From CAYWEM01 sp964457225 (GTDB taxonomy: Bacteria; Acidobacteriota; Aminicenantia; UBA2199): DNA of 64,000 nt. Positions 7,167 to 16,100 of the stretch are shown piece after piece; position 1 is the stretch's first letter; each line of letters opens with the position of its first letter. Both the position numbers and the translations under genes were made by a program. The stretch spans positions 29,410 through 93,409 of the forward strand of contig CAYWEM010000012.1 of NCBI GenBank assembly GCA_964457225.1, written 5' to 3'. A model generated the notes under the pieces. That model searched no databases. It saw only the letters and a program-made list of their open reading frames with translations, and was not told the DNA's origin.

Positions 7167-9491
7167 CTACTGCAGGTTTGCCTCTATGAAAGGTCTGAGG
7201 ATTTTGCTGCTGATGGTTTTAACCTTGATCGGTCTTTCCAGTACCAGTTCAAGTACTTCGTCGATGTGGCTGACCGGGTGCACCAGCAAATCGTTCTTGA
7301 TCTCCTGCGGGATTTCCTCTATGAATTCCTTTTCGTTGTCCGCCGGAATCAGTACGTTCTTGATGCGAAAGCGATGAGCGGCGATGATCTTTTCCTTGAC
7401 GCCGCCGACGGCCAGCACCTTGCCGCGCAAGGTGATTTCTCCGGTCATGGCGAAATCACTCTTCACCGGAATACCGGTAAGCAGTGATATAAGTGAAACG
7501 GCCAGGGTGACTCCGGCGGACGGCCCTTCCTTGGGCACGGCACCTTCGGGTATATGCAGGTGTATGTTGTAATTCTTCAGTTCATCAGTGTCCAGGTCCA
7601 GCTCGGCCAATTTGACCTTGGCATGGGAAAAGGCCGTGGCCGAGGATTCTTTCATGATCTCCCCCAGCCTGCCGGTCAGGATCAGATCACCTTTGCCCTT
7701 GACCAGGCGGGATTCTATCACCAGCACGTCTCCGCCGGCCGAGGTCCAGGCCAGCCCCAGGGCGACTCCAACTTCGTTTTCAGCATTGAGCCGGAAAGGA
7801 ATGTGCTTGGCTATGCCCAGGTAATCACGCATCAGCTTTTCATCAACCACCTGGTTATTCCTGCTTCGGCCGCCTTCAACGATACTGCGCACTGATTTCC
7901 GCACCACCACCGCGATTTCTCTTTCCAGGTTGCGAACACCGGCTTCCCGGGTATATTCGGTGATTATCTTCAGTATGACTTCATCGTTTATGGTCAGGCC
8001 GTTCCTTTTCAGACCGTTCTTTTCAGCCTGTTTCGGCAACAGGAAACGCTTGGCGATTTCGAGTTTTTCCCTTTCCGTGTAGCCCGGCAACTCGATTATT
8101 TCCATGCGGTCACGCAAGGCCGGTGGGATCGGTTCAAGAGTGTTGGCCGTGGTTATGAAAAACACCTTGCTCAGGTTAACCTCGAGATCCAGGTAGTGAT
8201 CAATGAATTCAGAATTCTGTTCCGGATCAAGAACTTCCAGCAGGGCTGAAGCCGGGTCACCTCGAAAATCACAACTCAGCTTGTCTATCTCATCCAACAG
8301 AAAGACGGGGTTGAGAGTAGCCGCTTTTTTCAAGCCCTTGATGATCTGTCCCGGGTAAGATCCGATGTAGGTGCGCCGATGACCGCGGATTTCAGCCTCG
8401 TCCCTGACTCCGCCCAGGGAAACGCGGACGAACCTGCGGTTCAGGGCCCGGGCGATCGATTTGGCCAGCGAGCTCTTGCCGACTCCGGGGGGACCGACGA
8501 AGCAGAGGATTTCACCGGTCGGTTTCTTGACCATCTGGCGGACGGCCAGGTAATCCAGAATCCGGTTTTTTACTTTATGCAGGCCGTAATGATCCTCATC
8601 CAGAATTCGCGATGCCCGCCGGACATCGCGGCTTTCCCGGCTGGTTTTCTCCCAGGGAACTGCCAGCAGCCAATCCAGGTAATAACGGGAAACCGTACTC
8701 TCGGCGGAAAAAGGGGGCATGGCCAGCAGTCTTTCCAATTCCTCCTCTGCTCTTTTCCGCACGTAATCAGGAAGACTGGCGTTTTCTATCTTGCGACGGT
8801 ATTCATCGAATTCGTTTTCTCCGGGCTCGCCCCGCTTGCTGATGGTCTCCAGCGGGCTTTCAGCGCGCAGCTTGACCACCTCGCGCTTGAGCACGTTTAA
8901 AACACGGACCCCGCGCAGGTAGACGTCAAATTCTTCCAGCAGTGATTGTTTTACCTTGACCGGCAGGGGCATCAGGGAGACTATGATGTCGGTGATATCA
9001 GCCAGCTGGTTTGGTTTAAGCTTGGCCACGATGCCCTGAACCCTGATCTTCTTCAGCTGGATGTACTCTTCAAAAACGGCGATCAAAGCCTGGGCGGTTT
9101 CAAAGAGCTTTCCTTCCCTTGACTGTACCGTTTCCACCCTTTGCACCCGGGCCATGAACGATCCGTCTTCGAAATAAGAGGATTCCACGATCAATCCTCT
9201 TTGCAGCCCCTGGATTATGACCCGAAAACTGCCGTTTTCCTGCTCCAGGGCCTTTTCAATCTTGGCTATGGTTCCTACCTGGTAAATTTCCTCGGGCAGC
9301 GGGGTGACGCTTATCTGGTTCTTCTGGGCCACCAGGAACAACATGCCCTCATGATCTTTCATGGCCCTTTTCAGTGCCAGCACCGACTTGTCGCGGCCTA
9401 TGAGAATGGGTACGATGGTTGAGGGAAAAACCACCATTTCGCGCAACGGGATTATGGGAACCAGCAGTTCCTTTTCCTCTAGGCTATCCAT
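7167..9491 (-). CDS. lon: ATP-dependent protease Lon (LonA type)
   Basis: At 774 aa this is a LonA protease. The N-terminal LAN substrate domain begins VPIIPLREMVVFP (residues 10-22). The AAA+ module has Walker A GPPGVGKSS and Walker B FLLDEIDKL. The C-terminal peptidase carries the Ser-Lys dyad, Ser658 in PKEGPSAG and Lys701 in GGVKEK. It degrades misfolded and short-lived regulatory proteins in the cytoplasm. The ATG at 9491 lies inside the end of clpX, overlapping it by 13 bases, so lon translation is coupled to clpX. The stress-proteolysis operon order tig-clpP-clpX-lon is the classic one. No CIRCE or other heat-shock operator was recognised upstream of the operon. Confidence 0.98.
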   Translation of the reverse strand: MDSLEEKELLVPIIPLREMVVFPSTIVPILIGRDKSVLALKRAMKDHEGMLFLVAQKNQISVTPLPEEIYQVGTIAKIEKALEQENGSFRVIIQGLQRGLIVESSYFEDGSFMARVQRVETVQSREGKLFETAQALIAVFEEYIQLKKIRVQGIVAKLKPNQLADITDIIVSLMPLPVKVKQSLLEEFDVYLRGVRVLNVLKREVVKLRAESPLETISKRGEPGENEFDEYRRKIENASLPDYVRKRAEEELERLLAMPPFSAESTVSRYYLDWLLAVPWEKTSRESRDVRRASRILDEDHYGLHKVKNRILDYLAVRQMVKKPTGEILCFVGPPGVGKSSLAKSIARALNRRFVRVSLGGVRDEAEIRGHRRTYIGSYPGQIIKGLKKAATLNPVFLLDEIDKLSCDFRGDPASALLEVLDPEQNSEFIDHYLDLEVNLSKVFFITTANTLEPIPPALRDRMEIIELPGYTEREKLEIAKRFLLPKQAEKNGLKRNGLTINDEVILKIITEYTREAGVRNLEREIAVVVRKSVRSIVEGGRSRNNQVVDEKLMRDYLGIAKHIPFRLNAENEVGVALGLAWTSAGGDVLVIESRLVKGKGDLILTGRLGEIMKESSATAFSHAKVKLAELDLDTDELKNYNIHLHIPEGAVPKEGPSAGVTLAVSLISLLTGIPVKSDFAMTGEITLRGKVLAVGGVKEKIIAAHRFRIKNVLIPADNEKEFIEEIPQEIKNDLLVHPVSHIDEVLELVLERPIKVKTISSKILRPFIEANLQ

Positions 9492-10699
9492 TTACCTTCC
9501 TTGACAAAATCCTGGCCCAGCACGATGCGGTCCATTTTTTTCTTGCGGGACGGGGCTTCGAACATCAGCTCCAGCATCATTTCCTCGAAAATCGCCCTCA
9601 GGCCCCGGGCCCCGACTCCGCGGGCCACGGTGAGATCGGTGATGGCGTTCAGCATTTCAGAGCTGAATTCCAGGTCTATGCCGTCCATTTTGAACAAGGC
9701 CTTGAACTGCTTGGTGATCGAATTTTTCGGTTCGGTCAAGATCCGCAGCAGGTGTTCACGGCTCAGTTCACCCAGCACTCCGGTGACCGGAAAGCGGCCG
9801 ACCAGTTCGGGAATCAGTCCGTACTTGATTAAATCTTCGGTATGGACCAGTTCGAGCAGGTCGCCCTGGTGTTCGCCTTCCACCCGGCCGGCTCCGGCGT
9901 TGAAACCGATCAGGTTTTTTTTCTGCCGTCGTTCAATGATCTTTTCAAGCCCCACAAAAGCTCCGCCGGCTATGAAAAGGATGTTGCGGGTATCGATTTT
10001 CAGAAACTCCTGGTGCGGATGCTTGCGCCCCCCCATCGGCGGCACGTTGGCCACCGTTCCTTCGACTATCTTCAGCAGGGCCTGCTGTACTCCTTCTCCC
10101 GAAACATCACGGGTGATGGAGCGGTTCTCGCTTTTACGGGAAATCTTGTCGATTTCGTCAATGTAGATGATGCCCTTCTCGGCGGCTTCCTTGTTTTCTC
10201 CCGCAGACTGGAAGAGTTTGAGCAGAATGTTCTCCACGTCTTCGCCCACGTATCCCGCTTCGGTCAGGGTGGTGGCGTCGGCCATGGCGAAGGGGACATC
10301 CAGGATCCTGGCCAGGGTTTCAGCCAGGAGGGTCTTGCCCGTCCCGGTCGGTCCAAGCAGCAGCACGTTACTCTTGCCTATTTCCACCTCACCGGGTTTC
10401 CTGGGGTGCCTGATTCTCTTGTAATGGTTGTATACGGCCACGGCCAGCTTCTTTTTCGCCGTATCCTGGGAGATTATGTAAGCATCGAGTTCGTCCTTGA
10501 TTTCCCGGGGAGTCAGCAGGCGGCTTCGTTTTTCCTTGTCCTCGGTTTTTTTCCGTTCTTCAAGCTGCTGGAAAATCAAGTTGTAAGCGGTTTTGGTGCA
10601 TTCATCACAGATGCAAACACCAGGACCGGCTATCAGTTTCTGGGAGTGGCTCTGGCTGACCCCGCAAAAACTGCATTTAAGCTCTTTCTTTTCCTTCAT
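9479..10699 (-). CDS. clpX: ClpXP unfoldase subunit ClpX
   Basis: This 406-aa protein starts with the C4 zinc domain of ClpX (C9, C12, C31, C34 in CSFC and CDEC). The AAA+ core has Walker A LLGPTGTGKT, Walker B IIYIDEIDKI and sensor-2 GARGLRAIFE, and there is a pore GYVG motif (EAGYVGEDVE). The IGF loop that docks ClpP appears as LIGFNAG. ClpX unfolds ssrA-tagged and other substrates and feeds them to ClpP, encoded just upstream with an ATGA overlap (10696-10699). The 3' end overlaps lon by 13 bases. Confidence 0.98.
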   Translation of the reverse strand: MKEKKELKCSFCGVSQSHSQKLIAGPGVCICDECTKTAYNLIFQQLEERKKTEDKEKRSRLLTPREIKDELDAYIISQDTAKKKLAVAVYNHYKRIRHPRKPGEVEIGKSNVLLLGPTGTGKTLLAETLARILDVPFAMADATTLTEAGYVGEDVENILLKLFQSAGENKEAAEKGIIYIDEIDKISRKSENRSITRDVSGEGVQQALLKIVEGTVANVPPMGGRKHPHQEFLKIDTRNILFIAGGAFVGLEKIIERRQKKNLIGFNAGAGRVEGEHQGDLLELVHTEDLIKYGLIPELVGRFPVTGVLGELSREHLLRILTEPKNSITKQFKALFKMDGIDLEFSSEMLNAITDLTVARGVGARGLRAIFEEMMLELMFEAPSRKKKMDRIVLGQDFVKEGKWIA

Positions 10700-11301
10700 T
10701 TCTTTTTTTCCTTCTGCCTGTTTCTCTCCGTCATGATGACATCGATCAGGCCGTATTTCAGCGCCTGCTCGGCTGACATGATGTTGTCCCGGTCTATATC
10801 CCGGTTGATTTTTTCTTTTTTCTGCCCGGTATGCCTTTGCAGGATTTCGATCACGTTTTCCTTCACTCTTTTCATTTCATCGGCCTGGATGGCGATATCA
10901 CTGGCCTGGCCCTCGAAACCGCCCAGGGGTTGGTGAATGACCACCTTGGAATTGGGCAGGGCGAATCTCTTTCCACTGGTGCCGGCGGCCAGCAGGATGG
11001 CCGCCATGGAAGCGGCCTGGCCGATGCAGATTGTTACTATATCGTTGCGGATGAAACGCATGGTGTCGTAAATGGCCATGCCGGCTGTAATCAGGCCCCC
11101 GGGTGAATTGATGTACATGGAAATGTCCTTTTCCGGGTCCTCTGCTTCCAGGAAAAGCAGTTGGGCGATGACCAGGTTGGCCACGTTATCGTCTATGGGT
11201 GACCCGATGAAGATGATGCCGTCTTTCAGCAGGCGGGAAAATATATCGTAGGCTCTTTCCTGGTTGCCGCTCTGTTCAATGACCATCGGGATCAAAGGCA
11301 T
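10696..11301 (-). CDS. clpP: ATP-dependent Clp protease proteolytic subunit ClpP
   Basis: This 201-aa serine protease has the triad Ser98 (GQAASMAA), His123 (VVIHQPLGG) and Asp172 (DRDN), the same numbering as B. subtilis ClpP. The start MPLIPMVIEQ is chosen over an upstream in-frame ATG at 11322. GGAGG is correctly spaced before 11301, lies inside the end of tig, and only one base separates the tig stop from this ATG. The last residues are lysine-rich (RNRQKEKKK). It forms the double-heptamer chamber of ClpXP. Confidence 0.98.
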   Translation of the reverse strand: MPLIPMVIEQSGNQERAYDIFSRLLKDGIIFIGSPIDDNVANLVIAQLLFLEAEDPEKDISMYINSPGGLITAGMAIYDTMRFIRNDIVTICIGQAASMAAILLAAGTSGKRFALPNSKVVIHQPLGGFEGQASDIAIQADEMKRVKENVIEILQRHTGQKKEKINRDIDRDNIMSAEQALKYGLIDVIMTERNRQKEKKK

Positions 11302-11302
11302 T

Positions 11303-12715
11303 TCAGACCTCCACCACGGCAATCTTTTCCTTGAGAAAGCCGATTATCCTGCTTTCCAGCAGGCGGTCCCGAAGTTGCTCCAGGCGCCCTTCCTGCTCCA
11401 TGTACTTGCGTACTTCCGCCGGCTGCACCTGGTTGGCCGCGGCGATGACATCCAGTTCCCGGTCCAGGTCGGCCTGGGTGACTTCCAGTCCCTGGTCCCG
11501 CTGCAGGGCTTCCATGATCAGGGAAACCCGAACCGTTTTTTCGGCTGCCTGGCGCAGACCGGCCAGCATGGATCGCTTTTCTTCCTCTGAAGCATTACCC
11601 AGATGCGCCCGGTTGCGGCGCAACAGTTCCAGGAATTCGACTTCAACCAGAGATTGCGGCACCTGCAACTCGACCTTCTCCAGCAACAGGGCTATGATGC
11701 GATCGGTGACCAGGTTCTGCCTGGCCTGTTCAAGCTGTTTCTGCCGGTTCTCGCGGACTTTCTGCCGAAATTCCGACTCGTCTTTTACCCCCAGGGCGCG
11801 GCAGAGCTCTTCGTTCCATTCGGCCTCGCGGAAGGCATAGACAGCGGTGATCTCGACCTGGTGCTCGATTTCGCGGCCGGCCCAGGGTTTTTTATGGTAA
11901 TCCGCCGGGTAAGTGCGCTGGAAAACCAGTTTGCTCCCAGGCTCCTTGCCCAGAAGTTCTTCACGCAGATTCAATATTTCATGTTCCTCACTTCCATCCA
12001 GGCGGAAATAGCCCTCCTGGCGCGGCATCATCTTTTTGTTGGCGATTATCTTGGCCTGGCTGCGGATGGCCGCCACGTCAGCTTCTCCGGCCGGGCGATC
12101 AACCACCTTTTCCGGTTTGCGATGGGCCATGAGTATAGCCTCTATTTCCTTGTCTTCATTCCATTCGGGGCCGTTCAATTCTTCCTTTTTCAGTTCAACC
12201 CTGAGTTCAGCCAGGTCAGGCAGGCTGAACTCCGGCCTCTTTTCCAGGACCACCCGGGCCAGGTAATCACCGTTTTCATTACGTTCGAAAGAGGTAATGC
12301 GCGGCCGGGAAACTATATCGATTTTCTCCTGGTCAAGCCTTTCCTTGACCGCGGCGCTGACCATTTTCCCGGTGATTTCTTCTTCCAGGGTTTGGCGGTA
12401 AACGTTCTTGACCACGCTGCCGGCCACCCGGCCCTTGCGGAAACCGGGCAGTTTGGCCTCCTGGCTGTAATTCTCGGCCAGGGCATCTATTTCCCGCTCG
12501 TATTCCAAAGCCGGAATGATGAATTCCCAGTTCAGGACGGTATCGGCGACTTCACTTTCAGAACCGGGTCTGGCGGCTTTCTTTTTCGGTGCAGACGGGG
12601 TCACCGTTTTTTCAGGCTTGCTTTCTTTCTTGACCGGGGCCCGGCGCTTGGGCTTGGGCTTGGCTTCAATATCAGTTCCTGTCTTTTCTACATCAGGTTT
12701 ATCAGGTTTTTCCAT
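11303..12715 (-). CDS. tig: trigger factor with a basic N-terminal extension
   Basis: At 470 aa this is a trigger factor, the ribosome-associated chaperone with peptidyl-prolyl isomerase activity. The ribosome-contact signature GFRKGR is present near residue 95 (LPGFRKGRVAGSVV). In typical trigger factors it lies near residue 45. The first 55 residues here are an additional Lys/Pro/Ala-rich segment (for example KPKPKRRAPVKKESK) with no predicted fold. The middle PPIase region is divergent and the helical C-terminal substrate domain is intact. The start is the ATG with AGGAG 6 bases before it. A longer in-frame start at 12745 would fall inside the promoter. It heads the tig-clpP-clpX-lon-ysxC-rho block. 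Confidence 0.94.
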   Translation of the reverse strand: MEKPDKPDVEKTGTDIEAKPKPKRRAPVKKESKPEKTVTPSAPKKKAARPGSESEVADTVLNWEFIIPALEYEREIDALAENYSQEAKLPGFRKGRVAGSVVKNVYRQTLEEEITGKMVSAAVKERLDQEKIDIVSRPRITSFERNENGDYLARVVLEKRPEFSLPDLAELRVELKKEELNGPEWNEDKEIEAILMAHRKPEKVVDRPAGEADVAAIRSQAKIIANKKMMPRQEGYFRLDGSEEHEILNLREELLGKEPGSKLVFQRTYPADYHKKPWAGREIEHQVEITAVYAFREAEWNEELCRALGVKDESEFRQKVRENRQKQLEQARQNLVTDRIIALLLEKVELQVPQSLVEVEFLELLRRNRAHLGNASEEEKRSMLAGLRQAAEKTVRVSLIMEALQRDQGLEVTQADLDRELDVIAAANQVQPAEVRKYMEQEGRLEQLRDRLLESRIIGFLKEKIAVVEV

Positions 12716-12744
12716 TGTATTCTCCTGGGCAAGGGTACCTCTCA

Positions 12745-12773
12745 ATGATATTAAAAAGGGCCCTTCTTGTCAA
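12745..12773 (-). promoter_or_regulatory. sigma-70-type promoter of the tig-clp-lon operon
   Basis: On the minus strand TTGACA (12773-12768) is separated by exactly 17 bases from TATCAT (12750-12745). Transcription would start near 12738, giving a 5' leader of about 23 bases with a good AGGAG before tig. Confidence 0.75.
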
Positions 12774-13062
12774 ATATTCACTGCAGGAAGTGTCGGCACA
12801 AAACGGCAATGCCTCATGGAGTACAGTGCTTGACAATTTTGACAATTCCGAATTCCAGGCCTGCCGGTTACCCTCCCAATCCCGCTCCAAGCGGTAAATA
12901 AGAAACAAAAGGATCCTCATTTCCTTCACAAGCCTCCATCGCATTTCTCCAGCAAATCCAGAAAAGCAGAAAATCAAAACACTGTCCCACTCAGCCCTGC
13001 CGTTAAAATCAATCGAGCAGAAGAAAGCAATTAATTGGTAATTTGAAATAAGACGCCGGCCT

Positions 13063-13090
13063 TGATTTACCATCCCTTCCCGGGTATTAT
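13063..13090 (+). promoter_or_regulatory. promoter of the small lipoprotein gene
   Basis: TTGATT (13063-13068), 16 bases, then TATTAT (13085-13090). The ATG begins 9 bases after the -10, so the transcript would be essentially leaderless. No Shine-Dalgarno sequence is seen. Confidence 0.5.
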
Positions 13091-13099
13091 CTGGGCAAG

Positions 13100-13606
13100 A
13101 TGAATAACCTGAAATCGGTTTTTTTGTTGATCACCCTGGCCATGTTTCTCAGCAGCTGTGTGCAGCGCCGGGAAGAAGACAAGATCAGCCTGATTCTCAA
13201 GGACATTGAAAGACTGGTGGAAAGAAAGGACAGCTCCGGCCTGCTTGCCTACCTGGCTGAAGATTACCTGGATTTCGAGGACAACGACAAGCAGAAAACC
13301 GCGGAAATGATCGAAGAATACTTCAGCAGGTACCGCGGCATAGTGGTGCATCTACTGGCCAGCCGCATCAACCGGTCGACTTCCGACCGGGCCGAAGTCC
13401 AGGTTGAAGTGGCCTTGTCTTCAGGCGCGGCTGAAGCCTTGCGCCGGCTTTTCAGCCGCTACGGAGAATGCTACCGGTTTTATCTTGATTTTCAACTGCA
13501 CGAAAAAAAATGGCTGATCCGGGAAGCAGCCTGGGAATACGTGCCCCGGGCCAATCTCTTTCCGGAATCCATCGAACTGCTTGACCGGATGCTGGGCGGA
13601 GACTGA
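13100..13606 (+). CDS. small predicted lipoprotein, function unknown
   Basis: This protein of 168 aa starts with a lipoprotein signal: basic MNNLK, a hydrophobic stretch to residue 18 and lipobox LSSC (Cys20). The mature part begins with charged helices (ISLILKDIERLVERKDSSGLLAYLAEDYLDFED), then beta-rich segments. Alternating AEVQVEV, YRFYLDFQL and KWLIREAAW strands resemble the cone-shaped NTF2-like/SnoaL fold used for small-ligand or protein binding. I do not recognise a specific family. It stands alone, divergent from tig and convergent with the YeeE/YedE gene 20 bases downstream. Confidence 0.75.
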   Translation: MNNLKSVFLLITLAMFLSSCVQRREEDKISLILKDIERLVERKDSSGLLAYLAEDYLDFEDNDKQKTAEMIEEYFSRYRGIVVHLLASRINRSTSDRAEVQVEVALSSGAAEALRRLFSRYGECYRFYLDFQLHEKKWLIREAAWEYVPRANLFPESIELLDRMLGGD

Positions 13607-13626
13607 AGGCCGCCGCCCTTATCTTC

Positions 13627-14166
13627 TTACAGTCCCGCCTTTTCCAGGAATAAAAAAAGCAGGGAAATGCCAAGCACCAGTCCACTGATGATCCACCATT
13701 GGTTTACACCCAGCATTTCAGGCAAAGTGGTTCTTTTGAACATCCCCCTGGAGAGCATGGAGCTCCGGACCCGCGGATAGACGGCGGCATAAAGCCAACA
13801 GCCGATCAGGATGCCGGGCAGGCCGGCCAGCAGCACGTCCAGGGCGCCATGGGCCAGGGCTCCGGCCACGGTGCCGGGGCAATAACCCAGCAGAGCGAAA
13901 CCTGCTCCGAATACCAGGCCGCCGATACCGTTCTGTCCCCATGAACCGCTCTTCGGCGTAAAAGATACTCTTCCGGCTGCTTTCAGCAGGTGAATACCCA
14001 CGGTTCCGACCAGCACCGCCGACATCATTATCTTGAGCACGGTGAAATCCCGCAGCAGCAGCTGAGCCATAATTACGTCATACCTGGTCACCCCTCCCTT
14101 GTGCAGGAGAAAACCGAAAATCATTCCGAAGAGCAGGCCCGCCGCCAGTTGTTTCCGCTTGCCCAT
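13627..14166 (-). CDS. YeeE/YedE family membrane protein, half-size (second of a pair)
   Basis: This 179-aa protein has about five hydrophobic segments. A central GFALLGYCPGTVAGAL motif carries the conserved cysteine of YeeE/YedE (DUF6691-type) transporters, which take up thiosulfate or related sulfane sulfur by relaying it between cysteines. Here the usual single long protein is split into two short genes, this one and its upstream neighbour (9 bases apart), each with one cysteine motif. GAGGAG precedes the ATG. It is probably co-transcribed with the MBL-rhodanese gene upstream. The transported species is inferred from the family and the neighbour. Confidence 0.85.
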   Translation of the reverse strand: MGKRKQLAAGLLFGMIFGFLLHKGGVTRYDVIMAQLLLRDFTVLKIMMSAVLVGTVGIHLLKAAGRVSFTPKSGSWGQNGIGGLVFGAGFALLGYCPGTVAGALAHGALDVLLAGLPGILIGCWLYAAVYPRVRSSMLSRGMFKRTTLPEMLGVNQWWIISGLVLGISLLFLFLEKAGL

Positions 14167-14175
14167 TGTTTCTCC

Positions 14176-14697
14176 TCAGGTCGGGAGCATGAAAAGCAGA
14201 CCGGCTGTAACTATACCACCGGCAAAAAAAGCCAGCGCTGAAACCCAGGAAGCAACCGAGAGCTGCATGGTGCCGCTGATACCATGGCCGCTGGTACAGC
14301 CGTCGGCCCAGCGGGCGCCGAAACCGACCAGCGCTCCGCCCAGCAGGGCGATGGCCAGGCGTAACAGCTTTCCCGGCCCGAAAACAGCCTGCCAGCTGCC
14401 AGGCAGCAGGGCTGGAGAAAAATCTCCTGATATCAGAACAGCCAGTCCAGCGCCGAGGAAAACACCGAGCACCAGCATCCACTGCCAGTCGATTTCAGGC
14501 TTATATTCCTGGAAATATGGCTTGGCCAGGACCTTGTCCCGGCCGCGCAATAAGCTTTCCAGCATACCGGAACTGCGGGCGAAGGTGGTTGAACAGCCCA
14601 GTGCTTTCTCGGAAAACAAAAGGGTCAACCAGCTGAGAATTCCAATGGCCGCGCCCACCAGGTAGGGTGACCATACGGGTTCATTGAACCAGGTCAT
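14176..14697 (-). CDS. YeeE/YedE family membrane protein, half-size (first of a pair)
   Basis: At 173 aa this is the partner half of the sulfur transporter. It has hydrophobic segments around residues 8-26, 75-92, 110-130 and 150-170, and the signature GARWADGCTSGHGISG with the conserved cysteine in GCTSGHG. A second cysteine sits in LGCSTTFARSSGM near residue 35. GGAGG is well placed before the ATG at 14697. Together with the 179-aa neighbour it should form a membrane channel for sulfur compounds such as thiosulfate. It lies 25 bases after the MBL-rhodanese gene. Confidence 0.85.
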   Translation of the reverse strand: MTWFNEPVWSPYLVGAAIGILSWLTLLFSEKALGCSTTFARSSGMLESLLRGRDKVLAKPYFQEYKPEIDWQWMLVLGVFLGAGLAVLISGDFSPALLPGSWQAVFGPGKLLRLAIALLGGALVGFGARWADGCTSGHGISGTMQLSVASWVSALAFFAGGIVTAGLLFMLPT

Positions 14698-14722
14698 ATC
14701 GCCTCCATCAGCTGACTTCTCT

Positions 14723-16075
14723 TCAGCCGTTATAGCCGGACATGCCGCCGGCGACTATGCTCAAGTCAGCGAAGCCCCGCCCTTCCAGGATCGAAGCAGC
14801 CAACCCGGCCCTGAAACCGGAACTGCAGACCAGCAGCAGCGGTCTTTGCTGGTCCAGTTCGCCGTGGCGGTTGCGCAACTCAGGTACCGGCAGATTCAGG
14901 GCACCGGTCAGGTGGCCTGAGGCGAATTCAACTGGAGAACGTACGTCTACGACCAGGGTGCCGGCCCCGCTGACTTCCGAGGCCAGCCGGGCGGCCGGAA
15001 CCGTTTTGAAAGACGAGCAGGGCAGGCCGCTCTCAGCCCAGTAGGTGATGCCTCCTTCCAGAAAGCCGCTGATGCGTTCCATGCCTACCCGGCGCGCCTG
15101 CAGCAGGGCCTTTTCCGCTGTTTGCCGGTCATCGGCCACCAGGATTATCTCCCGTCCGGGATCAAGCAGCCAACCGGCGAAGGTAGGAAAATTGCCGTTC
15201 AGGTCTATGTTCAGGGAACCAGGCAGGTGTAAAGCGGCAAAAGCGGGATAAGAACGGATGTCAAGCACCAGGTGTTTTTTATCGGCCCATGATTTCCTGA
15301 ACTCCGGCAGGGGAATTTCACGCAAAGCCGGTAATTCTGAAAGCAGGACGGGGCCACGCCTGTTTATTTCACTACAGCGCGAAAAATGATCCGGAGCCGG
15401 CGGCATGTCATTGGTCAGGGAGTGAATGAATTCATCACGATCCCTTATCTGCAGAGCCGGGTTGAAAAGTCTTTCATAGCCGATGGTGCTCTGCCACTTG
15501 GCGCTCATGGCCCGCCCGCACAACGAACCGGCCCCATGCGCCGGGTAAACCTCGCAGTAATCAGGCAAGGTCAGCAGTTTCCCATGCAGGCTGTCATAGA
15601 GATTGCCGGCCAGTTCGCGGGCCCGCCCGGGGAAGAGATCGGGGCGGCCTACATCCCCGACAAACAGGGTATCACCGGTAAAAACAGCAGCCGTCTCATC
15701 CGGTCGCCGGGCCTCGCTCAGCAGGTAACAGACGTGCTCCGGGGTATGACCCGGAGTTTCCAGCACCCGGAAGACCATGTTGTCGATTTCGATACGCTCC
15801 CCTTCCCGGAGCGACCGGTGAGCAAAGCCACCGGCCGCTGCGGCCGGCAGCAGGATTTCGGCTCCGCAGCGGGCCGCGAGATCGAGATGGCCGGAAACGA
15901 AATCGGCGTGGAGGTGGGTCTGCAGAACATGGGTTATCTTCACCCCCAGGACCTCGGCCGCGGCCAGGTAACAATCAACGTCACGCTGGGGATCTATCAC
16001 CACGCCCCGGTCCGGACCGGCCAGCAGGTAGGAACTGTGCGCGATTTTTTCCAGAAAGAAATGCTTTATCCTCAT
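14723..16075 (-). CDS. MBL-fold persulfide dioxygenase-like protein with two rhodanese domains
   Basis: This 450-aa protein is a fusion. Residues 1-210 are a metallo-beta-lactamase domain with THLHADFVSGH (H54, H56, D58, H63), the form seen in persulfide dioxygenases/ETHE1-like hydrolases. Residues 255-345 form a rhodanese-like domain whose active-site loop reads IILVADDRQTA and lacks the catalytic cysteine. Residues 360-450 are a second rhodanese domain with Cys417 in VCSSGFRAG. The expected job is to move sulfane sulfur on the second rhodanese and oxidise or hydrolyse persulfides. It sits with two YeeE/YedE half-transporters, which would supply the sulfur. GGAG precedes the ATG. Whether the MBL domain is a dioxygenase or hydrolase cannot be settled by eye. 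Confidence 0.88.
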   Translation of the reverse strand: MRIKHFFLEKIAHSSYLLAGPDRGVVIDPQRDVDCYLAAAEVLGVKITHVLQTHLHADFVSGHLDLAARCGAEILLPAAAAGGFAHRSLREGERIEIDNMVFRVLETPGHTPEHVCYLLSEARRPDETAAVFTGDTLFVGDVGRPDLFPGRARELAGNLYDSLHGKLLTLPDYCEVYPAHGAGSLCGRAMSAKWQSTIGYERLFNPALQIRDRDEFIHSLTNDMPPAPDHFSRCSEINRRGPVLLSELPALREIPLPEFRKSWADKKHLVLDIRSYPAFAALHLPGSLNIDLNGNFPTFAGWLLDPGREIILVADDRQTAEKALLQARRVGMERISGFLEGGITYWAESGLPCSSFKTVPAARLASEVSGAGTLVVDVRSPVEFASGHLTGALNLPVPELRNRHGELDQQRPLLLVCSSGFRAGLAASILEGRGFADLSIVAGGMSGYNG

Positions 16076-16100
16076 GAAAACTCCTTCAAATCAGTATTGC

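Larger units (their letters stand above)
12716..13099. other. intergenic region between tig and the lipoprotein gene
   Basis: This 384-base gap lies between divergent genes. It holds the tig promoter (12745-12773) and a promoter for the lipoprotein gene (13063-13090). It also contains a tandem TTGACAATT TTGACAATT at 12830-12847 that supplies two overlapping -35-like hexamers without an obvious -10 partner. A minus-strand reading frame across most of it looks non-coding: it would span the tig promoter and has no ribosome binding site. Nothing else was recognised. Confidence 0.5.

Noticed and set aside
12702..13073. Minus-strand open frame of 123 aa before tig
   Set aside because: It runs over the tig promoter and the tig ribosome binding site, has unremarkable composition and no start signal.
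13627..14697. A single YeeE/YedE gene broken by a frameshift
   Set aside because: Each half has its own start, ribosome binding site and cysteine motif, and 9 bases separate them. Split two-gene forms of this family are known.
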